Shown here in pieces: positions 1-8,788 of a stretch of 64,000 bases of DNA; position 1 is the first letter of the stretch; each line of letters starts with the position of its first letter. The notes below the pieces were generated by a model. That model was not told where the DNA came from. It did no database searches and worked only from the letters and a program-made list of their open reading frames with translations. The position numbers and the translations under genes are program-made. This stretch comes from Acidobacteriota bacterium (GTDB taxonomy: Bacteria; Actinomycetota; Acidimicrobiia; Acidimicrobiales; Microtrichaceae): NCBI GenBank assembly GCA_003577145.1, contig QEUP01000001.1, forward strand, positions 186,001-250,000. The letters are read 5' to 3'.

Positions 1-601
1 GGAGAGCGACCTCGCTGCCGGTGAGCCGTCGGCGCGACTCGTCACATCGGGGATGATCGACCCGGGTGTGCTGCGCTGGGGACAGCGCCGGTCCCGGTAC
101 GCCAAGCGGTCCTGGGTCGCTCCCCGACTGAGCCTGGCGTCGCTGGAGGCGGACCCCGCGCTGGCCCGTTGGACGAAGGATCGGCTGGTGCCGAAGGTGC
201 TGGTCGCGACCCAGACGAAGGTGCTGGAGGCCGTCGTGGACCTCGATGGCGACTGCGTTCCCGTCACCCCGGTGATCAGCGTCGAAGCCGCGGTCGCGGA
301 TCTCTGGCTGGTCCTCGCTGTCCTCCTGGCCCCGCCGATCTCGGCCTGGGCGATGCGGCACTACTCGGGGGCCGCGCTCACCAGCCAGGCCATAAAGCTC
401 TCGGCCCGCCAGGTGCTCGACATACCCACCCCGCGCGACCGCCACAGATGGGAGGAGGCCGCTGCGCTGTTGGCCTCCCGCAGGGGATTGCTCGACCTCG
501 ATGACCGGGAGTGCTTCGGTTCCATGATGAGCGCTGCCTACGGGATAGCCGATGGCCAGGAGCTGATCGGCTGGTGGAGCAGGCGCTGGCCGCAACGCTG
601 A
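1..601 (+). CDS. N6-adenine DNA methylase-like protein, C-terminal part (partial)
   Basis: The reading frame is open at the left edge of the window, so only about the last 200 residues are present. They include a TSGMIDPGVLRWG-type segment, an R-Y-A-K-R motif and a segment with VATQTKVLEAVVD. These resemble the C-terminal region of actinobacterial N6-DNA methylase-like proteins of the Eco57I/TaqI type, where this part binds DNA. The SAM-binding and NPPY catalytic motifs would lie upstream and cannot be seen. The ATG at 53 is internal to the frame and is not the true start. The family call rests on remembered similarity of short motifs; a decayed or solitary methylase is equally possible. Confidence 0.5.
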   Translation, partial: ESDLAAGEPSARLVTSGMIDPGVLRWGQRRSRYAKRSWVAPRLSLASLEADPALARWTKDRLVPKVLVATQTKVLEAVVDLDGDCVPVTPVISVEAAVADLWLVLAVLLAPPISAWAMRHYSGAALTSQAIKLSARQVLDIPTPRDRHRWEEAAALLASRRGLLDLDDRECFGSMMSAAYGIADGQELIGWWSRRWPQR

Positions 602-710
602 TGGCGATCTGGGACAGCCGAACAGCGCCAGGCACACCAGAAGCGACCTGTCGACCCCGGGAAGAAGTGGGCTTGGCTGTTTGACTGCGCGCAGCCGACG
701 TGGTCTGCTG

Positions 711-796
711 GTGAGCACATCAGGAGCGGCCCGAGAGGGTCCGGCAACCTGGGACGGACACCCAAGGTGCTATCCCGTCGCCAAGCGGGGATGTGG
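711..796 (+). promoter_or_regulatory. SAM riboswitch (SAM-I/SAM-IV clan) upstream of metX
   Basis: The core signature CCGGCAACC (about 752-760) is followed by AAGGTGCTA (about 774-782), the conserved SAM-binding core of the S-box clan. P1 pairs CACATC (716-721) with GATGTG (790-795). A short P2 can form between GGCCC and GGGTC. P3 is TGGG/CCCA around a 7-nt loop, and P4 is CCCG/CGGG. The element is compact, lacking the long kink-turn P2 of classical SAM-I, so a SAM-I/IV variant is likely. It lies 116 nt ahead of the metX start, so S-adenosylmethionine probably represses the two methionine genes downstream. No obvious intrinsic terminator follows, which suggests translational control. Confidence 0.85.
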
Positions 797-911
797 TTCC
801 TGGAGCAGCGCAGCTGCCGGGCACAACGAAATGTCCGAGCGTCACCCCCAGGGGAGCGGGATCGGCGCACGGCGCCGAAGGTGTCCTCCACCGAGAACGG
901 AGGAGTTGGAC

Positions 912-2270
912 ATGGCGCCGAGGAGAAGCCACCGATCGCCGGCTTCACGCGCCCTGTTCGCGCATCGCGATGCCGAGGAGTCGTCGCCCCACAGTCCGCG
1001 GGATTTCGGCATGACTTCCGGCTCGGTGGCGCCCGAGCACCGCTCCGCTGCGGGGAATCGCCCCGGGGAGGGACTCGACTCCAGCGTGGCGGCCGAGCCG
1101 GCAGAGGAGCCTTTGCCGGTTACCGGTGCGTGGCAGCCGGGGGACCCGGTGGGCCGGCGCCAGTTCCTCCCAACAGCCACCGAACGGCCCTTCCACCTCG
1201 AAGGTGGCGGATCCCTACGCGACGTGACAGTCGCCTACGAGACGTGGGGCGAACTGGACGCCGCGGCCTCCAACGCCGTGCTGGTCTGCCATGCTCTCAC
1301 CGGCGACTCGCACGCGGCCGGCCGCCTCGGCGAAGGGCACCCGACCCCTGGCTGGTGGGGGGATCTCATCGGTCCCGGGCTGGCTGTCGACACGGATCGC
1401 TACTTCGTGGTGTGCGCCAACGTGCTCGGAGGGTGTCAGGGCAGCACCGGCCCGGCGTCGGTGGATCCTGGCACCGGTCGCCCGTACGGCTCGCGCTTCC
1501 CGGTGGTGAGCATTCGCGACATGGTGAGGGCTCAGGGGCTGCTTGCCAACCACCTGGGTGTGCGACGCTGGCTCACAGTTCTCGGCGGCTCCATGGGGGG
1601 AATGCAGGTCCTCGAGTGGGCGGTGATGTACCCGCACCGCGTGCGCTCCATCATCCCCATCGCCACCTGTACGGCGGCCAGCGCGCAACAGATCGCGTGG
1701 AGCTACATGGGCCGCCGGGCGGTGCACACCGACCCCAACTTCTGTGACGGCGACTACTACGACAATCCACCCGGGCAGGGCCCACACCGCGGCCTGGCGG
1801 TGGCACGGGGGATCGCGCAGATCACCTACCGCAGCGAGGGCGTGTTCGCCGAGCGCTTCGGGCGAAACCTCCTCGACCCTCTCGACGAGTTCACGCTGTG
1901 GCAGCGCTTCGATGTCGAGGGCTACCTCGACTACCACGGGGACAAGCTCGTCCGGCGCTTCGATGCCAACACCTACCTCGTGTTGAACAAGTCGATGGAC
2001 CTGCACGATCTGGGCCGCGGCCGGGGAGGGGTGGCCAAGGCGCTGCGCCGTATCGTCGTTCCCACCTACGTCATGAGCATCAACTCCGACGCCCTCTACC
2101 CGAACTACCAGCAGCGCGAGCTGTACGCCGAGCTGCTCTCCTCGGGCACCCCGACCCGCTACTTCGAGATCGACAGCCCCCATGGCCACGACGCCTTCCT
2201 GCTGGAGACCCAGCAGGTGACTCCCCCCATAGCCGAGTTCCTCGACGACGTTCACAGCTCCCGCATCTGA
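912..2270 (+). CDS. metX: homoserine O-acetyltransferase
   Basis: This cytoplasmic alpha/beta-hydrolase-fold enzyme acylates homoserine as the first committed step to methionine. The nucleophile elbow GGSMGG places Ser227. The acid appears in NSDALYP and the histidine in SPHGHDAF near the C-terminus, completing the triad. A YETWG motif and the CHALTGD and NVLGGCQGSTGP segments are typical of MetX. The ATG at 912 is chosen because GGAGGAG sits 6 nt upstream and because earlier in-frame starts would run through the riboswitch. This gives 452 residues, about 70-80 more than usual, as a low-complexity N-terminal extension; a start near 1011 would give a more standard length. A related gene follows after 3 nt. 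Some family members use succinyl-CoA, which cannot be excluded here. Confidence 0.93.
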   Translation: MAPRRSHRSPASRALFAHRDAEESSPHSPRDFGMTSGSVAPEHRSAAGNRPGEGLDSSVAAEPAEEPLPVTGAWQPGDPVGRRQFLPTATERPFHLEGGGSLRDVTVAYETWGELDAAASNAVLVCHALTGDSHAAGRLGEGHPTPGWWGDLIGPGLAVDTDRYFVVCANVLGGCQGSTGPASVDPGTGRPYGSRFPVVSIRDMVRAQGLLANHLGVRRWLTVLGGSMGGMQVLEWAVMYPHRVRSIIPIATCTAASAQQIAWSYMGRRAVHTDPNFCDGDYYDNPPGQGPHRGLAVARGIAQITYRSEGVFAERFGRNLLDPLDEFTLWQRFDVEGYLDYHGDKLVRRFDANTYLVLNKSMDLHDLGRGRGGVAKALRRIVVPTYVMSINSDALYPNYQQRELYAELLSSGTPTRYFEIDSPHGHDAFLLETQQVTPPIAEFLDDVHSSRI

Positions 2271-2273
2271 GGT

Positions 2274-3476
2274 ATGACGATGAGCGAAGACCACGAGTCC
2301 CCAGAGCCACTCGAAGGGCTTCGTCCCGACACCAAGGCGGTCCGTGCCGGCAGAGAGGGCAACGACACCGCGCTGGCTCCGATCATCTGGACCTCGACCA
2401 CCTATGTCACCCCGTCGGTGCAGGAGGGTCGGGAGATGGCTTCGGCGGTGGGGCCAAGCCACTTCTACACCCGCTACGGAAACCCCAGCATCAAGGCGTT
2501 CGAGGACGCAGTAGCCGCTCTGGAGGGGGCGGAGGCGGCGCGAGCGTTCGGCTCGGGCATGGGTGCGGTGAGTGGTGTAGTGCTCGGCCTGTGCTCGTCG
2601 GGCGACCACGTCGTCACCCAGCAACAGCTCTATGCCGGGACCCAGATGCTGTTCCAATCGGTGTGCCCCAGGTTCGACATCGAGGTGAGCTTCGTCGACG
2701 GGAGAGTGCCCGGAGCATTCGCGGCCGCAGTGAAACCGGGCAAGACAGTGCTCGTCTTCGCCGAGACCCCGGCCAACCCGCGCCTCGACATCGTCGACCT
2801 CGACGAGATCGGATCCATCAGCGGGCCGGTGACCGCGGTGGACTCCACTTTCGCGCCGCCGCTGATCCAGCGACCGCTCACTCATGGGGTGGACCTCTCA
2901 CTTCATTCGGCCACCAAGATCATCGGTGGACACAACGACGCCACCCTGGGTGTCGTGTCCGGCAGCCGTGAACTGCTGGACTGGATCTGGGGCTACGCCG
3001 TCCTTCAGGGGGCCAACGCCTCGCCCTACGACGCGACCAATGGCTTGCGTGGCATCCGCACGCTCGGTCCTCGTCTCCGGCAGCAAAGCGACAGCGCGCT
3101 ACGGCTCGCCGAGGCGCTGGCCGAGCACCCGGCAATCGAGGAGATGTGCTATCCCGGCCTGCCGTCTCATCGGGGCTTCGAGTTGGCCAAGCGGCAGATG
3201 GATCTGCCCGGTGGCCTGCTGACCTTTGACGTGGCCGGGGGTCTGGAGGGCGGGTGTCGCTTCGTCGAGTCGGTTCGAGTGGCCCAGCTCGCCCCCTCCC
3301 TCGGTGGCCCCGAGACGCTGGTGACACACCCCGCATCGACCACTCACATAAGCCTGCTCCCCGAGGAACTGGAGGCCGCGGGGATCAAGCCCGGTACGGT
3401 TCGTGTGTCGGTGGGCCTGGAGGACCCCGCCGACATCATCGCCGACTTCCTTCAGGCACTCGAGCACGTCGGCTAG
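2274..3476 (+). CDS. PLP-dependent Cys/Met metabolism enzyme (O-acylhomoserine sulfhydrylase / cystathionine gamma-synthase family)
   Basis: This 400-residue fold-type I PLP enzyme has the Schiff-base lysine in SATKIIGGHND (about Lys215), the YTRYGNPS segment, the AFGSGMGA loop and the HPASTTH motif near the C-terminus. All are typical of the Cys/Met metabolism transferase family. It starts 3 nt after metX stops, so the two are co-transcribed under the SAM riboswitch. It should take the acylhomoserine made by MetX and condense it with sulfide or cysteine. Sequence alone does not separate sulfhydrylase from cystathionine gamma-synthase or lyase. ATGs at 2274 and 2280 both fit. Confidence 0.88.
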   Translation: MTMSEDHESPEPLEGLRPDTKAVRAGREGNDTALAPIIWTSTTYVTPSVQEGREMASAVGPSHFYTRYGNPSIKAFEDAVAALEGAEAARAFGSGMGAVSGVVLGLCSSGDHVVTQQQLYAGTQMLFQSVCPRFDIEVSFVDGRVPGAFAAAVKPGKTVLVFAETPANPRLDIVDLDEIGSISGPVTAVDSTFAPPLIQRPLTHGVDLSLHSATKIIGGHNDATLGVVSGSRELLDWIWGYAVLQGANASPYDATNGLRGIRTLGPRLRQQSDSALRLAEALAEHPAIEEMCYPGLPSHRGFELAKRQMDLPGGLLTFDVAGGLEGGCRFVESVRVAQLAPSLGGPETLVTHPASTTHISLLPEELEAAGIKPGTVRVSVGLEDPADIIADFLQALEHVG

Positions 3477-3678
3477 CCAACTCACGGGGCGGATCGGCGG
3501 CACAGCGCCTTGGCAGCGTACGATCGGGGGCGGACAACCTATCAGCGGCCCTGATCACGAGCAGTGGGCACCAGGCCTGATGCCGTGTCGGGCATGCTCA
3601 CCCTGTACGATCTTCGACTTGGCGCGGTAATCCCCGGACGGTGGTTCCCGCCGGGTCGCAGATCGCAACCGACCAGAC

Positions 3679-4512
3679 ATGCAGCGCAGGCGGCAATCAC
3701 CGCGGACGAGGGGCGTCATGCACGCCGTCATGGTCGGTGCTGCCTCGCTTCTGGTGGCCGCCACGGTGCCAAGCGCCGGCGCGGGTGTCCCGGACTCATC
3801 GTCCACGATTGCTCCACCGCCGTCGGATCCGCCCAGTACAACCAGCGTCTACCAGCCGCCGAGCACCACTGCCTACCAGGCGCCGATCACCACCACCACC
3901 TACTACTCCCCGCCCACGAGCGGGTCCTACCAGGGTTCGGATTCGGCTACCACGTCGCCGCCGGATACGAGCGGGGCCGAAACCGAGGAGCCGACCACCA
4001 CCTCGCGGCCACCGAGCACGACGAGCCCGACCATCGCGCCGGCCAGTGGGGAGACCGAGGTGGATGTCGTCGACGGGCAGGACATCAGCGACACCAACGA
4101 CACCGCGCAGCGGACCATCACCTACGTGATCGCCGGTCTCATAGGCCTGGCGCTGGTGATCGGGTTCCTGACGTTCCTCTACTGGCGGATGACGAGACCG
4201 GCCCCCTTGATCGCCGGCGACGACACCGAGCCGGGTGACGACGGCGACGATGCTGCGCCGGCGGATACCTCTCTGGCAATCCGGCCGGTGCCTGACGCGA
4301 GGCCTTCCGAGGAGGTCTCCGTGGGGGCCACAGCCGACACGGCCCCGGTGCCGGTACCCGGTCGAAACGGCGGCGACGCCGATGGCGGCTCCTCGTTCCC
4401 GGAGAGCGAGATCGGTGCAGAGGCTGCGAACTCCGAGGAGGGCTACCCGCCCTCCGAAGGGAACACCTCGCCTGTCGATGAGCCAACGCAGGCCGTGGAG
4501 ACCATCGACTGA
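3679..4512 (+). CDS. secreted Thr/Ser/Pro-rich membrane-anchored protein, function unknown
   Basis: A basic N-terminus and hydrophobic core ending VPSAGAG look like a Sec signal peptide. A Thr/Ser/Pro/Tyr-rich extracellular stretch of about 100 residues follows. A single transmembrane helix lies near residues 148-170 (TYVIAGLIGLALVIGFLTFLYW), followed by a basic RMTR stop-transfer and an acidic cytoplasmic tail of about 100 residues. The layout is that of a cell-surface stalk anchored by one helix. No catalytic motif is visible. An alternative ATG at 3718, with GAGGGG just upstream, would shorten the signal peptide. No family is recognised. Confidence 0.65.
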   Translation: MQRRRQSPRTRGVMHAVMVGAASLLVAATVPSAGAGVPDSSSTIAPPPSDPPSTTSVYQPPSTTAYQAPITTTTYYSPPTSGSYQGSDSATTSPPDTSGAETEEPTTTSRPPSTTSPTIAPASGETEVDVVDGQDISDTNDTAQRTITYVIAGLIGLALVIGFLTFLYWRMTRPAPLIAGDDTEPGDDGDDAAPADTSLAIRPVPDARPSEEVSVGATADTAPVPVPGRNGGDADGGSSFPESEIGAEAANSEEGYPPSEGNTSPVDEPTQAVETID

Positions 4513-4570
4513 CGCTGTCGGCGGGCAACCACACGCGTCATCGACCGGTGCGGTCGTATACCGTTGGGTG

Positions 4571-4810
4571 ATGGCAGAGGGTCTCGATGCCGAGGCGATG
4601 ATCGAACGCTTCCGCGATCGGGCGGCAGCGGTGAAACGCCGCACGCTGCCCCCCGTCGGTGGTGAGGAGCGTTCCCTCTTCATCCGCCAAGCCGAGACCG
4701 ACTTCCAGGATTTCGCCATCATCGGGGATGCGGAAGCCTCGATCGAAGGCGGCTTCCTGATCCTGCGGATCGATCTTCGGTCACCCGACGAGAAGCAGGA
4801 TCGCGACTGA
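4571..4810 (+). CDS. small conserved hypothetical protein
   Basis: This 79-residue soluble protein begins MAEGLDAEAMIERFRDRAAAVKRR and has a central RQAETDFQDFAIIGDAE segment. It ends in a short beta-rich LILRIDL stretch and an acidic tail. The ATG at 4571 gives a compact protein; longer in-frame extensions overlap the previous gene in another frame. It ends one base before the TTG start of the DUF4202 gene, so the two are probably translated together. I recall close relatives in Acidimicrobiia-type genomes but know of no function. Confidence 0.6.
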   Translation: MAEGLDAEAMIERFRDRAAAVKRRTLPPVGGEERSLFIRQAETDFQDFAIIGDAEASIEGGFLILRIDLRSPDEKQDRD

Positions 4811-4811
4811 G

Positions 4812-5405
4812 TTGGATCGCTTCGCGGCCGCCGTCGACGCGATCGACGCGGCGAACGCCGACGATCCGAACACGATCATCGTCGATGGGCGAGCGCGGGC
4901 CAAGGAGCAAGCGCACGCCGAGATGATGACCGCCTGGGTCAAGCGTCTCGACCCGGTTGCGGACGAGTTGCAGTTGCTTGCGGCGCGGGCGCACCATCTG
5001 CGTCGGTGGTCGATCCCGAGAGACTCGTATCCCGAGGGCAGGGCCGGCTATCTCAGGTGGCGGGCCGCCCTCAAGCGACAGCACAGCAACGACGTCGGCG
5101 GCATCCTCAACGCGGTTGGCTACGACGACGACGAGATCGACCGTGTCGGGCGGATCATCCGCAAGGAGGGACTGGTCACTGATCCAGCAGTGCAGACCCA
5201 CGAAGACGCCTTGTGCCTTGTTTTCCTCCAGACCCAGCTGGGGGATCTTTGTGAACGGTTGGGCGACGCCAAGGCGATCGACGTGCTGGCGAAGACCTTG
5301 CCGAAGATGAGCCGAGGCGCCAAAGAGCACGCCCTTGGCCTGGATCTCGACGGCCACAGCCGGTCACTGCTCCTCGAAGCTGTGGGCCTTGCCGAAGGGC
5401 CGTGA
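4812..5405 (+). CDS. DUF4202 domain-containing protein
   Basis: This 197-residue soluble protein matches the DUF4202 pattern: an N-terminal AVDAIDAANADDPN segment, KEQAHAEMMTAWVKRLDP, an HHLRRWSIPRDSYPEGRAGYLRWR block and a C-terminal HEDALCLVFLQTQ helix. The conserved His, Arg and Tyr residues hint at a hydrolase-like helical fold, but the family is uncharacterised. TTG is the only sensible start and falls directly after the upstream small gene, implying coupled translation. Confidence 0.8.
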   Translation: MDRFAAAVDAIDAANADDPNTIIVDGRARAKEQAHAEMMTAWVKRLDPVADELQLLAARAHHLRRWSIPRDSYPEGRAGYLRWRAALKRQHSNDVGGILNAVGYDDDEIDRVGRIIRKEGLVTDPAVQTHEDALCLVFLQTQLGDLCERLGDAKAIDVLAKTLPKMSRGAKEHALGLDLDGHSRSLLLEAVGLAEGP

Positions 5406-5642
5406 GCGGCGGTGCCCCATCGGCCTGTGGGGTCCCCCCAATGGGCGAGCCGAGGCGAGGACCCGATGTGACCGCGCCTTGTCGAGCCGAGCGCAGCTTG
5501 GCGTGGCGAGATCTCTCGACCCGATCAGCTTGCGCTATCCGCGGAGCATCTAAGGTTGCGTACGCTGATCGCTGACCGGTCGGAGTGGCCGGGTTGAAGA
5601 CGCCGCCGGATCGACGGCGCCGCGGAACAGGAGTTGAGGCCG

Positions 5643-6470
5643 ATGCCAGTGAAGTGTCCCCAGTGCGACTCCGCGAACAACGACGAGGCGAAGTTCTGCT
5701 TCAGCTGCGGCAGGTCATTGACGGACGTTCCGAGAGCCGGAGAGGTTGCTGAGCCTCCCGGGTCGCCAAAGGCGTCTCCTCCGCCCATGACCCCGCCAGG
5801 TGCTGCTCCGGCGCCGCCTCCTCCGGGTCCGCCGGCTGCGCCCCCGCCTGCTGCTCCGGCGCCGCCTCCTCCGGGTCCGCCGGCACCGCCTCCTCCTGCA
5901 GCCCCGGCGCCGCCTCCTCCCGGTCCGCCTGCTGCTCCGGCGCCGCCTCCTCCCGGTCCGCCGGCTGCACCTCCACCCCACGCTGCCCCACCGCCTTATG
6001 CTCCGCCGCCGGGGGCCCCGGGTGCACCGATGGGAGCCCAGCCGCCGTACGCCCCCCAGGCTCAGCCCGCCGCTCCGCTCGGTCCCCCCGATCCGAACGG
6101 CTACGGTGCCGCCATCATGCGCCTTGCCGGTGCCTCACGGAAGAACGCCAAAGTGGCGATCGGCATCGCCAACGTGCTCCTCGACGAGGGTGAGATAGTG
6201 GCTGTAGCCGTGGCCGGCAAGGTGCTCGGTCACGCGGCTGTCGCTGCCTACACCAACAAGCGGCTGCTCATCGTCAACGACCGCGAGTGGCAACCCCTTG
6301 TCGAGGAGATGGAGATCAAGCCGGACCTGCAGGTTCAGGGCTGGCAGGACGATCGCCATGCCTCTCTGACGTTCCAGGCGGGCGATCGCACGATTGCCGT
6401 CGAGCAGATCCGCGACCGGCAACTGGCCCAGGAACTGGCGCAGCGGCTGCGCGCCGACACCGGCACCTAG
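5643..6470 (+). CDS. zinc-ribbon, proline-repeat protein with C-terminal PH-like domain
   Basis: The N-terminus carries a zinc ribbon with two CxxC pairs (CPQC and CFSC within residues 4-21). A proline/alanine repeat region of about 85 residues follows, then a folded C-terminal domain of about 120 residues (GYGAAIMRL onward) with alternating beta strands. That domain resembles bacterial PH-like domains that read out as INDREWQPL and AGDRTIAVEQI. AGGAG lies 10 nt upstream of the ATG at 5643, which decides the start. There is no membrane segment. A second zinc-ribbon/proline protein occurs at 26519. Its role is unknown; scaffolding or stress sensing is a guess. Confidence 0.65.
   Translation: MPVKCPQCDSANNDEAKFCFSCGRSLTDVPRAGEVAEPPGSPKASPPPMTPPGAAPAPPPPGPPAAPPPAAPAPPPPGPPAPPPPAAPAPPPPGPPAAPAPPPPGPPAAPPPHAAPPPYAPPPGAPGAPMGAQPPYAPQAQPAAPLGPPDPNGYGAAIMRLAGASRKNAKVAIGIANVLLDEGEIVAVAVAGKVLGHAAVAAYTNKRLLIVNDREWQPLVEEMEIKPDLQVQGWQDDRHASLTFQAGDRTIAVEQIRDRQLAQELAQRLRADTGT
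5808..5980 (+). repeat. proline-rich coding repeat array
   Basis: Short in-frame repeats encode variants of AAPAPPPPGPP, built from recurring GCTCCGGCGCCGCCTCCTCC units. Copy number is likely to vary between strains through slippage. Confidence 0.7.
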
Positions 6471-6558
6471 GGCTTCTCGTCCAACCCGGGGCTGCCCTAC
6501 CGGCCTCGTGAGTGGATACCAGGGCCGGCGGGTGCCGGGCTAGAGTGAGTGCTCCAAC

Positions 6559-6634
6559 GCGGACGTAGCTCAGCTGGTAGAGCATCACCTTGCCAAGGTG
6601 AGGGTCGCGAGTTCGAATCTCGTCGTCCGCTCCA
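6559..6634 (+). tRNA. tRNA-Gly(GCC)
   Basis: A full cloverleaf can be drawn: acceptor GCGGACG/CGTCCGC, a D arm with AGCTCAGCTGGTAGAGC, anticodon loop TTGCCAA (anticodon GCC) on a TCACC/GGTGA stem, T arm GTTCGAATC, and an encoded CCA. It marks the left side of the accessory island. Confidence 0.97.
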
Positions 6635-6637
6635 CTG

Positions 6638-6664
6638 AAACCCCTGGCTTGACCAGGGGTTTTG
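6638..6664 (+). terminator. intrinsic terminator after tRNA-Gly
   Basis: A perfect 10-bp hairpin, AAACCCCTGG / CCAGGGGTTT around a 5-nt loop, starts 4 nt after the tRNA CCA and runs into a short T tract. Confidence 0.85.
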
Positions 6665-7081
6665 TGCTTCTGACCTGCGGGTTCGCGTTCACGTGGGGAC
6701 CTCGTCGCTCTGCCGCGCCGTCCCAGGTGATCGACCCCTGTGACGGCCCGTACCACCTGATTTTGTGCCCGAATTGTGCCCGGCACAACATGAGCGCTCC
6801 CGCGGGGCCCTGCGACGGACGAGTGACTCCGTTCAACTCGGCGGATCGCGACGAGGGGGCACAGAGGCGGTTGACACCAGGCTGTGCTGGAGAAATGAAC
6901 TCGCACTTCCGAGTTCTGTGACTTCCGAGGCGCGTAGCCCTCCCGCCTGTCGTCCTGCGCTCTTGAGATTGAGCATTGCGCCGCTGACCGGTCGTATGGC
7001 CGCGCCAGGGGCGGGACTTACAACGAGTATGCCGCTGAGGAAAGCGAGTTCTCGGATGGTTGCCAGGCCCCGCCAACGAGG
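6665..7081. other. gene-free stretch at the left edge of the island
   Basis: I see no convincing gene here. A short near-repeat, TTTTGTGCCCG followed by AATTGTGCCCG at about 6762-6782, is of the kind seen near integrase ends and attachment sites, but no integrase coding can be read. The stretch is probably decayed island DNA next to the tRNA-Gly 3' end. Confidence 0.3.
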
Positions 7082-7264
7082 ATGCTGACGCTCACGCGAA
7101 TCTTCCCGGAGCTGCTCACTGAGATTCCCCACCCTGTGGGATCCGCGAATGAGGCGTGGGGCTTCTCTCTGCTGGATGTCGACGAGACAGTTCCGGCGGC
7201 GAGAGAGCTTGAGTTCAGTAGTGTGGTCCCTGGCCGGTATCTGACCGAGGTAGGCGTCGCATGA
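7082..7264 (+). CDS. short hypothetical protein, possibly a remnant
   Basis: This is a 60-residue ORF with the look of a beta-rich fragment (FSLLDVDETV, LEFSSVVPGRYL). Its TGA overlaps the ATG of the next ORF as ATGA, a hallmark of translational coupling, which is the main reason to take the pair seriously. There is no good ribosome binding site. It lies in the decayed region between tRNA-Gly and the insertion sequence, so it could equally be a scrap of an older gene. Confidence 0.3.
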   Translation: MLTLTRIFPELLTEIPHPVGSANEAWGFSLLDVDETVPAARELEFSSVVPGRYLTEVGVA

Positions 7265-7581
7265 GGCGCTCTCTCTGCGGCCTCGAGTATTGCCGGTTCA
7301 CCGAGCGGGGCGAGGGCTTGGTCGTGCGTGGCGGCCCCGGCGTCGTAACGAAGGACGATCGACGACGGCCATCCCTCACGAGAAACGTCTGCCAGCACGT
7401 CTTGCCTGGCATGCAGGCCGAGGTGGCGGAGACGTTTGCTGCGCTCCTCGCACGTCGGCTGGCGGGAGGTCGTGAGTGCTCCAGGGGTGGCACCTACCCG
7501 GTGTTCGGGGACGCACCTGCGTACAGGACCACGGGCCAACTCCGCGATCAGGCCATGTCTTGGCTAGACCGGGAGTTATAA
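7261..7581 (+). CDS. short hypothetical protein coupled to the previous ORF
   Basis: This 106-residue ORF overlaps the stop of the preceding ORF by 4 nt. It contains a VVRGGPGVVTKDDRRR strand-turn and an amphipathic segment around LPGMQAEVAETFAALLARR. No family is recognised. It ends about 100 bp before the IS256-type transposase. Codon use is ordinary but support is weak; it may be a fragment or two fragments fused by mutation. Confidence 0.3.
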   Translation: MRRSLCGLEYCRFTERGEGLVVRGGPGVVTKDDRRRPSLTRNVCQHVLPGMQAEVAETFAALLARRLAGGRECSRGGTYPVFGDAPAYRTTGQLRDQAMSWLDREL

Positions 7582-8479
7582 CCCGAAGTTGTGGATGCGC
7601 GATCGCTTGATGGGCGCGACGTACCCTCCCGTTTGATGAATCAACGAGTCCGCCGGGTGAGACCGGCGGGGAGGAGTACGCCAATGTTGAAACTAGTCCA
7701 TGACGCCGCCGAGCCCGCGGTGGAGGACCCCGAGACGATGGTCGTCGACTTGGACGAGCTGTGCCGGGTCGCCGCCCAGCAGATGCTGGCCACCGCGTTG
7801 CTCGCCGAGCCACGCGCCTACCTCGACGCTCACGCCGATGTCGTCGACGCGACCGGCAAGCGCATGGTGGTCGGCAACGGCTTCCACAAGGAGCGCACGA
7901 TCACGACCGGCGCAGGCCAGATCGACGTCGAGGCGCCGCGGGTCGATGATCGCCGCGAGGGCCACAAGTTCAGCTCGTCGATCCTGCCGGCGTACATGCG
8001 CAAGTCGCCGAAGGTGACCGAGGTGTTGCCGATCCTGTACCTGCGTGGCCTGTCTACCGGGGACTTCGCGCCGGCGCTGGGCGAGTTCTTCGGCTCGTCG
8101 GCGGGGTTGTCTGCGTCGACGGTGCAGCGCCTCACCGAGGCCTGGCAGGCCGAGCACGCCGAGTGGATGGCCCGGGACCTGTCCAACCTCGACTACGTGT
8201 ACTGGTGGGCCGACGGCGTGCACTTCAACATCCGCCTCGAGGAGGGCCGGCTGTGCTGTTTGGTCATCGTGGGAGTGCGCCCCGACGGCGCCAAAGAGCT
8301 CGTCGCGCTGGCTGATGGCTACCGCGAGTCGACCGAGAGCTGGGCCGAGGTGCTGCGCGGTCTGCGCGACCGCGGGCTGGCCGCCCCGGTGCTCGCTGTC
8401 GGCGACGGGGCCCTCGGGTTCTGGGGCGCGTTGCGCGACGTGTTCCCCACCACGCGAGAGCAACGTTGCTGGGTCCATT

Positions 8480-8495
8480 ATGCCGAATTCGGCAT
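8480..8495. repeat. 16-bp perfect palindrome at the transposase junction
   Basis: ATGCCGAATTCGGCAT sits exactly where the transposase changes from one frame and subgroup to the other. It may be a scar of recombination or a relic of a small element's terminus. Confidence 0.6.
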
Positions 8496-8676
8496 GACAC
8501 CCACAAGGAGCGGAACGTCATGGACCACCTGCCCGAGACCGAGCGTCCGTGGGTGCGCCGCAAGCTCCGCGCCGCCTGGGCCAACCCGAACGCCGACGAG
8601 GCCGAAGCCGCGCTCAAGGCCCTAGCGGCCCAGCTCGAGAAGGTGAACCCCGACGCGGCGGGGAGCCTGCGCGAGG

Positions 8677-8788
8677 GCTTGGCCGAGACGCTCACCGTCA
8701 CCCGCCTCGGCGTCCAATAACGCCCCCGACGGTGTCGACCACGCCGGACAGCTTGGCCGAGACGCTCACCGTCACCCGCCTCGGCGTC
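8677..8788 (+). repeat. 38-bp direct repeat pair from a 74-bp duplication
   Basis: The same 38 bases, coding GLAETLTVTRLGV, occur at 8677-8714 and 8751-8788. Removing 74 bp restores the reading frame across the site exactly, so the array arose by duplication or insertion inside an intact gene. Confidence 0.85.

Noticed and set aside
681-911. Longer metX start at 681
   Set aside because: The stretch 711-796 is a SAM riboswitch and the codons are low-complexity; the ATG at 912 has a strong ribosome site.
1215-2885. 556-residue minus-strand ORF
   Set aside because: It lies antisense to metX and the PLP gene. Its residue bias (His/Val/Gly/Arg) is typical of a shadow frame in high-GC DNA.
6585-7076. 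Minus-strand ORF ending VERTTRFELATLTLAR
   Set aside because: It reads through the tRNA-Gly gene and its terminator; this is a well-known false protein made from tRNA antisense sequence.
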